A DNA stretch of 22,403 nt, taken from the NCBI GenBank assembly GCA_026391755.1, contig JAPLDN010000264.1, forward strand, positions 1-22,403, read 5' to 3'. Positions 6,840-14,704 of the stretch are shown here, piece after piece. The translations under genes and the position numbers were made by a program. Source of the stretch: Bacteroidota bacterium. GTDB taxonomy: Bacteria; Bacteroidota; Bacteroidia; Bacteroidales; FEN-979. Under the pieces are notes generated by a model. The model searched no databases and was not told where the DNA came from. It worked only from the letters and a program-made list of their open reading frames with translations. How positions within the stretch are numbered: position 1 is the stretch's first letter; the number at the start of each line of letters is the position of its first letter.

Positions 6840-8447
6840 ATGGAAAAGAAGAAAATAAATCCTTACATGCCGGTCTGGTTTGCCCTTGTTATGATAGCAG
6901 GGATGTTCCTGGGCATATGGTTATACAGTCATACCCCGGTACTCAGCCTTTTTAAAATTCAGGGTTCCGGCAAGTTGAACCAGGTTTTACAATATGTTCA
7001 GAAAAATTATGTGGATACGATAGGGAAGGCCAGACTCGAAGAAAAGGCAATCACGGGATTGCTTGAAAGCCTTGATCCCCATTCCACGTATATTACCTCT
7101 GCCGAATTTCACGATGCCACCGACCCTTTGCTGGGAAGTTTTGAAGGAATTGGGGTGCAGTTCCGGATCGAGAGTGATACTGTAACGGTGATCCTTCCGG
7201 TTGCAAACGGACCATCTGAAAAACTTGGAATAAAAGCCGGGGACCGCATCGTTAAGATCGAAGGGAAAAATGTAGCCGGTATCAAGATCTCGAATACCGA
7301 TGTCATGCGTAAACTCAAAGGCCCAAAGGGCACCCAGGTTACCGTCAGCATTTTCAGAAGGGGAGTGAAAGACCTTATCGATTATACGATTACAAGGGAC
7401 GTAATCCCGACTTACAGTATGGACATCGCTTATATGGCTGCGCCCGGAATTGGCTATATCAAGCTTAATAATTTCTCGGCTACCACCCACGATGAAGTGC
7501 ATGCAGCCCTTGAGCAGTTAAAGCAAAGCGGAATGAAGAAACTTATCCTGGACCTTAGGGGGAACGGGGGAGGGTACCTTACTGCTGCTGTTGATATTGC
7601 GGATGAGTTTCTCCCGAAAGGAAGGCTTATCGTTTATACCAGGGGGGCAAATCATGATAAAGAAGAATATTCCTCCGACGGGCAAGGCTTGTTTGAGCAT
7701 GGCGACCTCCTGGTGATGATAGATGAATTCTCAGCTTCTGCTGCAGAGATCGTGACAGGGGCTATCCAGGATAATGACAGGGGGATTGTGTTGGGAAGAC
7801 GCTCCTTCGGGAAAGGGCTTGTACAGGAACAGCTCAATATGAAAGACGGAAGCGCGGTAAGGCTTACCGTTGCGCGTTATTATACGCCCAGCGGCCGCTG
7901 TATACAGAAGCCGTATAAAGAAGGGCTGGATAAGTATAACAGCGATTATTATCACCGTTACCTGAACGGCGAACTGGAACATCCCGACAGCATCAAGTTC
8001 CCTGATTCCCTTAAATTTAAAACCCTGTCGGGAAAGATTGTTTACGGAGGGGGAGGGATCATGCCCGATATCTTTATCCCTATTGAAAAGGACTCAACCC
8101 TTAAATTTTATAACCTGGCAGTAAATAAGAGCCTGGTATACCAGTGGGCCTTTGACTATACCGACAAGTTCAGGCCCCGGCTGAGCCGGTTTAAAAACGT
8201 AGATAACTTCGAGTCAGGGTTTACTATCTCCGATGCGATGTATGCCGACTTCCTGGCTTATGCTTTGAAGAAAGGATTGAAGCACGAAGGCAAAAACCTT
8301 CCTGAGAGTGATCATAGGGCAAAGGTGCTTATAAAGGCATATATCGGGAGGAACCTTCTCGACAATGAAGGTTTTTATCCGATACTGAATTCCATCGACC
8401 CTGCTTTCATCAAAGCGGTGGAAGTCATCAAGAATCATTCTAAATAA
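6840..8447 (+). CDS. S41 family C-terminal processing peptidase
   Basis: This is a carboxy-terminal processing protease (CtpA/Prc type) of 535 residues, acting in the periplasm while anchored in the inner membrane. An N-terminal signal-anchor helix spans about residues 11-30. The helical region DPHSTYITSAEF (79-90) precedes a PDZ domain (about 100-175, with VANGPSEKLGIKAGDRIVKI). The S41 core carries LILDLRGNGGG, the nucleophile motif EFSASAAE with S300, and GKGLVQ with K325 and Q329. The spacing of 25 between Ser and Lys and of 4 between Lys and Gln matches the Ser/Lys/Gln triad of CtpB-like enzymes. A C-terminal extension of about 120 residues after GGIMPDIFIPIEKD is usual in Bacteroidota members. 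It has its own promoter box. Physiological substrates cannot be inferred. Confidence 0.94.
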   Translation: MEKKKINPYMPVWFALVMIAGMFLGIWLYSHTPVLSLFKIQGSGKLNQVLQYVQKNYVDTIGKARLEEKAITGLLESLDPHSTYITSAEFHDATDPLLGSFEGIGVQFRIESDTVTVILPVANGPSEKLGIKAGDRIVKIEGKNVAGIKISNTDVMRKLKGPKGTQVTVSIFRRGVKDLIDYTITRDVIPTYSMDIAYMAAPGIGYIKLNNFSATTHDEVHAALEQLKQSGMKKLILDLRGNGGGYLTAAVDIADEFLPKGRLIVYTRGANHDKEEYSSDGQGLFEHGDLLVMIDEFSASAAEIVTGAIQDNDRGIVLGRRSFGKGLVQEQLNMKDGSAVRLTVARYYTPSGRCIQKPYKEGLDKYNSDYYHRYLNGELEHPDSIKFPDSLKFKTLSGKIVYGGGGIMPDIFIPIEKDSTLKFYNLAVNKSLVYQWAFDYTDKFRPRLSRFKNVDNFESGFTISDAMYADFLAYALKKGLKHEGKNLPESDHRAKVLIKAYIGRNLLDNEGFYPILNSIDPAFIKAVEVIKNHSK

Positions 8448-8471
8448 TTTTATTTTTGAGGTAAGACTTTG

Positions 8472-8479
8472 TATCTTTG
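8472..8479 (+). promoter_or_regulatory. Candidate -7 box TATCTTTG for sod
   Basis: This is a perfect TAnnTTTG box 26 bases before the superoxide dismutase ATG at 8506. The position expected for a -33 TTTG holds only a T-run (about 8448-8451). The box falls in the 58-base gap after the protease gene. Confidence 0.6.
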
Positions 8480-8505
8480 CAACATAAAATTTAAAAACGA
8501 TAATT

Positions 8506-9081
8506 ATGGTACACGAACTTCCTAAACTTCCGTATGCATGGGATGCATTGGAACCCTATATTTCAAAGGCAACGATTGAATATCATTATGGCAAGCACCA
8601 CCAGGCCTATGTGAACAACCTGAATAAGCTGGTTCCGGGCACCGAATTTGAGAATGCTTCCCTTGAAGACATTATCCGCAAAGCCTCCGGCGGGATTTTC
8701 AACAACGGGGCCCAGGTGTGGAACCACACGTTTTACTGGAATTGTCTGAAGCCGCAGGGCGGCGGGGAACCAACAGCTGCACTTGCTGAAGCTATTAATA
8801 AGAATTTTGGTTCATTCGGCGAATTCAAGGAAAAGTTTTCGAATGCTGCCGCTACTCTTTTCGGTTCAGGCTGGGCCTGGCTGGTAAAGAAGGAAAACGG
8901 CTCGCTGGAGATTGTTCAGGAAAGCAATGCAGGCAACCCCCTGAAGGGTGGAGCAAATCCCATCCTTACCTGCGATGTTTGGGAGCATGCCTATTACATT
9001 GACAAACGCAATGCACGCCCCGATTATATAGCTGATTTCTGGAAGCTGGTCGACTGGGCAGCTGTTGCTACTCGACTGTAA
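8506..9081 (+). CDS. sodB: Superoxide dismutase, Fe type (Fe/Mn family)
   Basis: This cytoplasmic enzyme disproportionates superoxide to oxygen and hydrogen peroxide. It has 191 residues, the usual bacterial Fe/Mn SOD length. The metal ligands are all present: H27 (in YHYGKHHQAY), H74 (in AQVWNHTFYW), D157 and H161 (in DVWEHAYY). Q70, just before the second ligand, is the glutamine placement typical of iron enzymes. Members in Bacteroides and Porphyromonas are known that accept Fe or Mn, so cambialistic use is possible. It has its own promoter box and is monocistronic. Its last 14 bases overlap the end of the convergent glmS gene. The product call is certain; the metal is an inference from Q70. 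Confidence 0.96.
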   Translation: MVHELPKLPYAWDALEPYISKATIEYHYGKHHQAYVNNLNKLVPGTEFENASLEDIIRKASGGIFNNGAQVWNHTFYWNCLKPQGGGEPTAALAEAINKNFGSFGEFKEKFSNAAATLFGSGWAWLVKKENGSLEIVQESNAGNPLKGGANPILTCDVWEHAYYIDKRNARPDYIADFWKLVDWAAVATRL

Positions 9082-10906
9082 CCGATTTCGCTAAATTACG
9101 CGGCTGGTCCACGTTGCAGCCTCGCATCACGGCCACATAGTATGATAAAAGCTGGAGTGGAATTGTTGCAAGCAGTGGTATCAGCATTTCCTCGGTATCT
9201 GGGATCTCGATATAATGATCGGCCAGCTTTTTCACACTCTCATCGCCTTCAGTTATTATGGCGATGATATTTCCCTTACGAGCTCTCACTTCCTCTATAT
9301 TAGTGATCACTTTCTCATAAATTCCGCGCTTATGGGCAATGAAAACAACAGGCATATACTTGTCGATAAGGGCTATAGGGCCATGTTTCATCTCAGCGGC
9401 AGGATATCCTTCGGCATGGATGTAGGAAATTTCTTTTAGCTTCAGCGCACCTTCAAGTGCAACCGGAAAGTTATATCCGCGACCCAGATAAAGGGCATTT
9501 GTACGATCCTTGTAAATCGTTGCAATATCCTTGATCTTGTTGGCCCGTTCAAGGATCTTTTCCACTTTTGATGGGATTAATCCAAGTTCAAGCCTGAGTT
9601 TATGAAGATGGGATTCGGGAACAGTACCTTTTTTTTCGGCCAGCAGAAGCCCTATAAGGGTCAGCACAACGACCTGGGCTGTGAATGCCTTGGTGGACGC
9701 GACACCGATCTCAGGGCCGGCATGTGTGTACACCCCGGCGTGGGTTGCACGGGCGATTGAAGACCCCACTACATTGCAGATCCCAAGCACAGTGGCGCCT
9801 TTCGATTTAGCGAGTTCAATTGCCGCGAGAGTGTCGGCAGTTTCTCCCGACTGAGAGATGGCGATAATGACATCTTTTTCACTGATCACCGGGTTGCGGT
9901 AGCGGAATTCCGAAGAATATTCAACCTCAACCGGTATCCTTGCCAGGTCTTCAATAATATACTCACCAACAAGACCTGCGTGCCATGATGTGCCGCAGGC
10001 TGTTATTATGATGCGCTCGGCATTCAATATCTTTGGAAGGTAATCACGGATGCCTCCCAGGGTCACAGTATCCTGGTCGAGATGCAAACGGCCACGCATT
10101 GAATCCTCTATGGAATGGGGTTGTTCGAATATCTCCTTCAGCATGAAATGCGGGAACCCGCTTTTCTCAATAGCAGTAAGGCTCATCTCAAGCCTCTGGA
10201 TGTAGGGAGTCCTTTCCTGGTTGCGGATAGTCCTCATTTTCAACTCCTGATGACGTTCAATGATCGCAATTTCCTCATCGTTCATGAAAACTACATTATT
10301 GGTGTATTCAATAATGGGAGTAGCATCTGAGGCGACAAAAAATTCATCCACACCTATCCCTATTACCATAGGACTGCCCTTGCGGGCTGCAATGATCTTA
10401 TCGGGATGATCCTGAGAAAGGACCACGATTGCGTATGCCCCGATAACCTGGGTAAGGGCTATGCGTACAGCTTCTTCCACCGCAACATGTTCATTCTGCT
10501 GAATGTCCTCGATAAGGTGGATCAATACTTCGGTATCGGTATCGCTTGTAAACGTATATCCTCTTTGCTGCAGTTCCTTGCGAAGTACCAGGTAATTCTC
10601 AATGATGCCGTTATGGATAATGGAAAGATGTTTGCTTTGGGAATAATGCGGATGTGCATTGATCTGGTTTGGCTCGCCGTGAGTGGCCCAGCGGGTATGA
10701 GCCATGCCGATCGTCCCTTCGAGGTTTTCACCTTCAATGTATTTTTCAAGTTCCGAAACCTTACCCTTGCATTTCCATACCTTCAGTTCGCCATTTAAAA
10801 GACAGAGACCGGCACTGTCATATCCACGGTATTCAAGCCTGTGAAGTCCTTTGATAAGGATGGGATAAGCAGGTTTAGGGCCCACATATGCTACAATTCC
10901 GCACAT
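9068..10906 (-). CDS. glmS: Glutamine--fructose-6-phosphate aminotransferase (isomerizing)
   Basis: This enzyme makes glucosamine-6-phosphate from fructose-6-phosphate and glutamine, the first step toward UDP-GlcNAc for peptidoglycan and lipid A. It has 612 residues, a normal GlmS length. The N-terminal Ntn-type glutaminase domain starts MCGIVAYVG, with C2 becoming the nucleophile after methionine removal, followed by HTRWATHGEPN. Two SIS sugar-isomerase domains follow (ITACGTSWHAG, ISQSGETADT, YLGRGYNFPVALEGALKLKE, EGYPAAEMKHGP). The C-terminus is DQPRNLAKSVTVE, with the active-site lysine at K607. It is last in the minus strand cluster, 48 bases after the DUF4270 gene, with its own -7 box. 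The leader is very short, so there is no room for a glmS ribozyme. The 3' end overlaps sod. Confidence 0.97.
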   Translation of the reverse strand: MCGIVAYVGPKPAYPILIKGLHRLEYRGYDSAGLCLLNGELKVWKCKGKVSELEKYIEGENLEGTIGMAHTRWATHGEPNQINAHPHYSQSKHLSIIHNGIIENYLVLRKELQQRGYTFTSDTDTEVLIHLIEDIQQNEHVAVEEAVRIALTQVIGAYAIVVLSQDHPDKIIAARKGSPMVIGIGVDEFFVASDATPIIEYTNNVVFMNDEEIAIIERHQELKMRTIRNQERTPYIQRLEMSLTAIEKSGFPHFMLKEIFEQPHSIEDSMRGRLHLDQDTVTLGGIRDYLPKILNAERIIITACGTSWHAGLVGEYIIEDLARIPVEVEYSSEFRYRNPVISEKDVIIAISQSGETADTLAAIELAKSKGATVLGICNVVGSSIARATHAGVYTHAGPEIGVASTKAFTAQVVVLTLIGLLLAEKKGTVPESHLHKLRLELGLIPSKVEKILERANKIKDIATIYKDRTNALYLGRGYNFPVALEGALKLKEISYIHAEGYPAAEMKHGPIALIDKYMPVVFIAHKRGIYEKVITNIEEVRARKGNIIAIITEGDESVKKLADHYIEIPDTEEMLIPLLATIPLQLLSYYVAVMRGCNVDQPRNLAKSVTVE

Positions 10907-10925
10907 AACAAAACCATTTTAATTT

Positions 10926-10933
10926 CAAAGGTA
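10926..10933 (-). promoter_or_regulatory. Candidate -7 box TACCTTTG for glmS
   Basis: On the minus strand these bases read TACCTTTG, a TAnnTTTG match 19 bases before the glmS ATG, inside the 48-base gap after the DUF4270 gene. No convincing -33 element is visible. It would allow glmS to be expressed independently of the genes before it. Confidence 0.4.
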
Positions 10934-10954
10934 AGAAAAAAGAATTTGATACGA

Positions 10955-12301
10955 TCAGTTCAGCAGGGTATAGGTTATCTGTAACCTGAACCTGGATAAA
11001 TAGGCTCCCTGCATCAGCGGGTTATAGCCATTGATCGTCACTCGATTCATAAGAAGTGAACTGGAAGTCGGATCATTAACCTGTATATACAGTTCCCTGT
11101 TTTTGGAATAATACCCGGTAATAAGCTTTTGTATGTGACGGGTAAGCCTGAAATAATAGGATCCTGTTGTTTTATTATATATTCCTCCAAAATAGCTGGA
11201 TCCTTCGGCCTCGTCTATTACAGATCCCATATACCCTGAACTGTCGCGGATAAGGATGATGGTTGGAGGTGGTCTCAGGGTAGTATCTGTCGAAGCGTTA
11301 TCAAACAGCAGCAGGGCGTCATTGATAGCGATCTTCCGGTTCTTGGCAAAGTTCATCATATAAGGCATGCGGAATTTTATCCTGGTTCCTCCAAACCCCT
11401 GCAAATAAAGCATGTTCTTGCCAAGCAGGGTATCATGGTTCACCATCTGCTGTTTGAGATTCTGATCAGCATCCGCATAATTGTTATGATCGATATGGAG
11501 CAGCCTGGCGCAACCGGTATTAAGAAGGAAGGAATAGCTCAGCGAATCGGCAGACTGGTTATGAAAGAACAGGATCATCTTGGAGAGGCTTTCGGCGATA
11601 TTGAATTTCAGGTAAGCCCCGCCGTAATTCACAGGCTGGGTCTCAATATAAAGGCCTTTCATAAACAGATTGAACAGCGCATTGGTCGCATATACCGAAG
11701 GCGGGCCATACAACAATTTATTTGCAAAGTAATTGGTGTACTTGCTGAGGTTGATCCTGATATGTGCCGAATACATCGTTCCGCCAACCTTTACACTATC
11801 CTTCGGCCTTGGCTTGAAGGTGAGTTCCGACAGCAGGTTAGGATAAACCTGCATCTTCCTGTTCGAATAATATGCCGAGTCGATGTGAAGATCTTCGGCT
11901 ACTTCATAAACCCTTACCCTTTGCTGTGTGGTTGTATCCCCGTAATAGCCCGAATAATACAGCATCAGGATCAGGGAGTCAACAACAGGGGCAGTGCCAA
12001 AACTAACAGAGGAGGAAGATGGCTGCAATTGGGTGTAAAGGCTGACCGTTGAATTGCCAAATACAGGATCAGCCAGGCTTCCCAAGGAAAGCTCCGCACA
12101 ATTGCTGGTATAAACAGAATCGACCCGCTGGGTATATGCAATGACCGTACAGGTGTCGGTGGTTTGGATTTTGAGAGTGTCGCCGGGTGGAAGTAGGTCT
12201 AAGCCAACCGCGTAAGGATCTTTTTTACATGAAAAAAGAACCAGTATAATCAGAAGTGATATGCCGAGTGCCGATAGGAAAAAGCGAAGTTTTGAGTTCA
12301 A
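10955..12301 (-). CDS. DUF4270 lipoprotein
   Basis: This 448-residue lipoprotein is recognisable as a DUF4270 member, a family typical of Bacteroidota. The signal is a hydrophobic stretch ending in the lipobox LFSC with C25, followed by KKDPYAVGLDLLPPGD. The mature part is beta-rich (VYTSNCAELSLGSLADPVFG, VSLYTQLQPSSSSVSFG, VVDSLILMLYYSGYYGD). The lysines after the cysteine do not decide between outer membrane and surface location. The start is a TTG codon at 12301: an in-frame TAA lies three codons upstream and no ATG occurs before the lipobox, so TTG is the only reasonable initiation site. It lies 20 bases after the glycogen-synthase-like gene and probably shares its transcript. The function is unknown. 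Confidence 0.88.
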   Translation of the reverse strand: MNSKLRFFLSALGISLLIILVLFSCKKDPYAVGLDLLPPGDTLKIQTTDTCTVIAYTQRVDSVYTSNCAELSLGSLADPVFGNSTVSLYTQLQPSSSSVSFGTAPVVDSLILMLYYSGYYGDTTTQQRVRVYEVAEDLHIDSAYYSNRKMQVYPNLLSELTFKPRPKDSVKVGGTMYSAHIRINLSKYTNYFANKLLYGPPSVYATNALFNLFMKGLYIETQPVNYGGAYLKFNIAESLSKMILFFHNQSADSLSYSFLLNTGCARLLHIDHNNYADADQNLKQQMVNHDTLLGKNMLYLQGFGGTRIKFRMPYMMNFAKNRKIAINDALLLFDNASTDTTLRPPPTIILIRDSSGYMGSVIDEAEGSSYFGGIYNKTTGSYYFRLTRHIQKLITGYYSKNRELYIQVNDPTSSSLLMNRVTINGYNPLMQGAYLSRFRLQITYTLLN

Positions 12302-12321
12302 GGCAGTTTAGGATCTTGTGG

Positions 12322-13149
12322 TTAATCAACTGAAACAGGCTCAGCGACAAGGATCTCGTCATAGAATTCGGAAAATGCATCAATGTACCTGTCCATCGGC
12401 TGGAATTCAAGGAATGGCTTATCTGTGTTTTTCAGGTAATCCATAACTTCAGGGTTTACCGACGGTGACCCGATAATAACACCATCCGAGAAATCTATCG
12501 CTGACTTCATTAGATTAACGAAGTTTGCCGTTTTATAGTGTTTGAGGTCTTTGGCATTTATTCCGTCAAGTTTAACTTTTTCAGGAAAATTCTTATTCAT
12601 GCTGTCGGCGAAATCGTCGTCATACAGTGAAATAATAATCTTGGTATCTGAGAAAAGCGGGTTGTCGGGATAGGCTTTCTTGATATAAAGCGGAACAAGA
12701 CTTGTCATCCAGCCGTGGCAGTGGATAATATCGGGGCCCCATCCCAGTTTTTTAACTGTTTCGATCACCCCCCTTGAATAAAAGATCGCTCTTTCATCAT
12801 TATCGGCGAAAAACTTGTTATTCTTGTCGTAGAAAGTATGTTTTCTCTGAAAATAATCTTCATTATCGATAAAGTAGATCTGCATCCTCGCCTGCTGGAT
12901 TGAAGCAACTTTAATAATCAGCGGATGATCTGTGTCGTCGATAATCAGGTTCATCCCTGATAAACGGATAACTTCGTGAAGCTGGTTGCGCCTCTCGTTG
13001 ATATTCCCATAACGGGGCATGAATGTGCGGATTTCCCTTCCCTTCTCCTGGATACCTTGTGGAAGATAACGCCCTATCATCCCCATGTGGCTGTCTTTAA
13101 GGTATGGCGTGATTTCCTGTGTAACAAAAAGAACTTTTGTTTTTTCCAT
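12322..13149 (-). CDS. Glycogen/starch synthase N-terminal domain protein (GT5-like), probably not a synthase
   Basis: This 275-residue protein matches only the N-terminal GT-B domain of glycogen synthases (GT5): KVLFVTQEITPYLK at the start, FMPRYGNINERR, IYFIDNEDYF, then DIIHCHGWMTSLVPLYIKK (H143, H145, W147), equivalent to the family's HxHDW block. True synthases have about 480-550 residues with a second nucleotide-sugar domain, absent here. The ADP-glucose loop KTGGL appears as KDSHM (18-22), keeping the lysine but losing both glycines. Short proteins of this kind next to DUF4270 genes are, as far as I recall, common in Bacteroidota, so this is probably a stable family rather than a broken gene. 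An ATG at 13213-13215 would add 22 residues; I prefer 13149 because a -7 box lies at 13189-13196 between the two. It probably heads the DUF4270-glmS cluster. Confidence 0.82.
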   Translation of the reverse strand: MEKTKVLFVTQEITPYLKDSHMGMIGRYLPQGIQEKGREIRTFMPRYGNINERRNQLHEVIRLSGMNLIIDDTDHPLIIKVASIQQARMQIYFIDNEDYFQRKHTFYDKNNKFFADNDERAIFYSRGVIETVKKLGWGPDIIHCHGWMTSLVPLYIKKAYPDNPLFSDTKIIISLYDDDFADSMNKNFPEKVKLDGINAKDLKHYKTANFVNLMKSAIDFSDGVIIGSPSVNPEVMDYLKNTDKPFLEFQPMDRYIDAFSEFYDEILVAEPVSVD

Positions 13150-13188
13150 GTTTTCCTTTGATTTTTTATCCTGATTCAAAACCGGCTG

Positions 13189-13196
13189 CAAAGATA
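13189..13196 (-). promoter_or_regulatory. Candidate -7 box TATCTTTG for the GT5-like gene
   Basis: On the minus strand these bases read TATCTTTG. Transcription would start near 13182, leaving a leader of about 33 bases before the ATG at 13149. The box lies downstream of the alternative ATG at 13215, which argues against that longer start. Confidence 0.6.
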
Positions 13197-13304
13197 CTAA
13201 AAATTTTTCAGACAATTTCCAAGCGTTTACTCTAAAATAATGATTCCTATTGAATTAAATATTTTTTTTCGGATACCATATCACTTTCAGCTTCAAGCCG
13301 GATT

Positions 13305-13327
13305 AAGAAGAAAAAGAAAGGGGGGGG
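13305..13327 (+). repeat. Polypurine tract ending in eight G
   Basis: Twenty-three purines in a row end in a G8 homopolymer at 13320-13327. The tract lies in the 248-base divergent intergenic stretch between the GT5-like gene and the secreted protein gene at 13465. Otherwise that stretch holds an AT-rich left part and a GC-richer segment (about 13378-13442) with only weak 5-base stems such as GGCCT/AGGCC. No gene or clear TAnnTTTG box for the + strand was found there. Confidence 0.5.
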
Positions 13328-13464
13328 TGTGGATTCGAGTTAAAATAGGAGCGATTGAGTTCTTGTAAATAATTAGCAGCGGGATTATGGCCTCCCCGTT
13401 TAAAAGCAAGGCCGGCGGCACCGCTCCCCGTATCAGGAGCCTGGAAAATTAAAACCTGAAATCC

Positions 13465-13956
13465 ATGAAAAGAATTATTACCATATGTGTTTTGAGCATT
13501 CTTATGTTATCCGGAGCCGCTCATGCCGGAATGAATATCCCTGTAGCTGTCAACCCTGGCCCTTCACCTTCTTTTGCGGTCTGGATAAAGCTCATTATTA
13601 CATTTCATCGTCCCAAGACCCAATGTAAAACAGGATTTGGGATCTGCTTTGATGTAGAATTAGGAACCGATAAACTTGTTGGATCAGGCTCGAATTTTTG
13701 CCCTGCCCAGGCAAGAATTTCTGAGGCCGGACAGCTTGAGCTTATGGTTTCCGAGTCAGACCTTCAGAAGTATGAAAATGGATCCACTCTTCCTTATTTC
13801 AAGAAGGGATCAGTGACATTTGAAGATTCCTATACGTTTTCAGAGACTGTAACAAGACTGCTTGGCGTTGCAGGTCCTGTCACAATTAAACCCGGATCAT
13901 ACAGGGTTGTTTATGATGCCTCGGCCGGGACATATACCATTGATTTCCCTATTTAA
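13465..13956 (+). CDS. Hypothetical secreted protein
   Basis: The product has 163 residues with a clear Sec signal peptide (MKRIITICVLSILMLSGAAHA, cut after about residue 21). The mature protein has about 142 residues, is predicted to be mostly beta, and has three or four cysteines (TQCKTGFGICFDVEL and SGSNFCPAQAR), which could form disulfides in the periplasm or outside the cell. The C-terminus (PGSYRVVYDASAGTYTIDFPI in outline, at residues 143-163) resembles a beta-sandwich edge. No type IX C-terminal domain is evident. I do not recognise a named family. It is first of three consecutive + strand genes for exported proteins and is followed by a strong hairpin at 14003-14041. The start is the only ATG ahead of the signal peptide. 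Confidence 0.75.
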   Translation: MKRIITICVLSILMLSGAAHAGMNIPVAVNPGPSPSFAVWIKLIITFHRPKTQCKTGFGICFDVELGTDKLVGSGSNFCPAQARISEAGQLELMVSESDLQKYENGSTLPYFKKGSVTFEDSYTFSETVTRLLGVAGPVTIKPGSYRVVYDASAGTYTIDFPI

Positions 13957-14002
13957 TAAGGGCCCTGGTTAAAAGAACCATGTCTCAATATTACAACATT
14001 AT

Positions 14003-14041
14003 GGATCCGGCTGAAAAAGTTCGGCTTTCTCAGCCGGACCC
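14003..14041 (+). terminator. Strong hairpin with UUCG-type loop, terminator or processing element
   Basis: The arms 14003-14019 and 14025-14041 pair over 17 positions with two mismatches (A14005/C14039 and A14015/C14029). The core TCCGGCTGA pairs perfectly with TCAGCCGGA. The loop is TTCGG, closed by G14019-C14025. A short T-rich run (TTATTAT) follows. It sits 46 bases after the secreted protein gene and 17 bases before the ATG of the lipoprotein gene at 14058. It could end transcription, partly attenuate it, or protect the upstream message. Confidence 0.7.
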
Positions 14042-14057
14042 TTATTATAAGAAACAT

Positions 14058-14672
14058 ATGAAGACTCTGCTTGTTTTCGCTGCAGTACTTATGATAGTGC
14101 TGACTGCATGTAAATCGGCAATGATGAGGCAATATGCCGTTGGAAGCCCTCAGATTGAAACTATTGAATCGGTCAGAAATGATCTGATAAAATTCAACCG
14201 GGATTTTGAGGGTTATCTCTGTGTTTTCAGGGATTCTGCAACCCTGGTGGATTGGTTTAAGAATAAAAACCTGCCGGGTAGATCACAATTCTATAATTCA
14301 GGCGGATACAGGATTATTACCCAGGATTCGACATTCTGCTCAGGAGTTGAAACAGATTTTGCCGGTAATCTGAAAATCAACCAGATTTACAGAATTGATT
14401 CCCTGACAACCTTTAGTAAACTGAAGAGAAATTTACTGCCGGTTGGAGATAAAGTTGACCTTGATCCTTCAAATTATTCGTTTACCTGTGTAATATTCTG
14501 GGCAAAATTTCTTGGAAAACTTAATATGTCCAGCTTTCAGATTGCCGTATCGGCCTTGAATTCACAACCTGCAAGGAGCGGGAAAGTCAATGTTTTGTTT
14601 GTTGATATCGACATTCTTGATTTCTGGAATACATCAGGCAATATGATCAAAACCGAAATAAAAACACGCTGA
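14058..14672 (+). CDS. Hypothetical lipoprotein
   Basis: The product has 204 residues and begins with a lipoprotein signal (MKTLLVFAAVLMIVLTAC, lipobox LTAC, lipidated C18). The frame is open back to an ATG at 13980, but that extension would run through the hairpin at 14003-14041 and would place 26 polar residues before the signal, so 14058 is the better start. The mature part has no motif I recognise. It contains FNRDFEGYLCVFRDSATLVDWF, here given only in outline (about residues 48-69), and strand-rich segments such as SNYSFTCVIFWAKFLG and GKVNVLFVDIDILDFW toward the C-terminus. It lies between a secreted protein gene and a probable beta-barrel gene, and 32 bases separate it from the latter. 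The function is unknown. Confidence 0.75.
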   Translation: MKTLLVFAAVLMIVLTACKSAMMRQYAVGSPQIETIESVRNDLIKFNRDFEGYLCVFRDSATLVDWFKNKNLPGRSQFYNSGGYRIITQDSTFCSGVETDFAGNLKINQIYRIDSLTTFSKLKRNLLPVGDKVDLDPSNYSFTCVIFWAKFLGKLNMSSFQIAVSALNSQPARSGKVNVLFVDIDILDFWNTSGNMIKTEIKTR

Positions 14673-14704
14673 TCAAATACTATTCATGTTGGAAGAATCA
14701 CGGT

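Noticed and set aside
10907..10954. Possible glmS ribozyme leader
   Set aside because: The gap before glmS is only 48 bases, too short for the ribozyme, which is known mainly from Firmicutes.
11435..12052. 205-codon open frame on the + strand
   Set aside because: It is fully antisense to the DUF4270 gene, which has a clear lipobox and family character; the + frame has no signal or motif.
13150..13215. Longer start for the GT5-like protein
   Set aside because: The -7 box at 13189-13196 lies inside this stretch, so the longer form would not be on the transcript.
13980..14057. Upstream ATG extending the lipoprotein by 26 residues
   Set aside because: The extension would code through a strong hairpin and would bury the lipoprotein signal peptide inside the protein.
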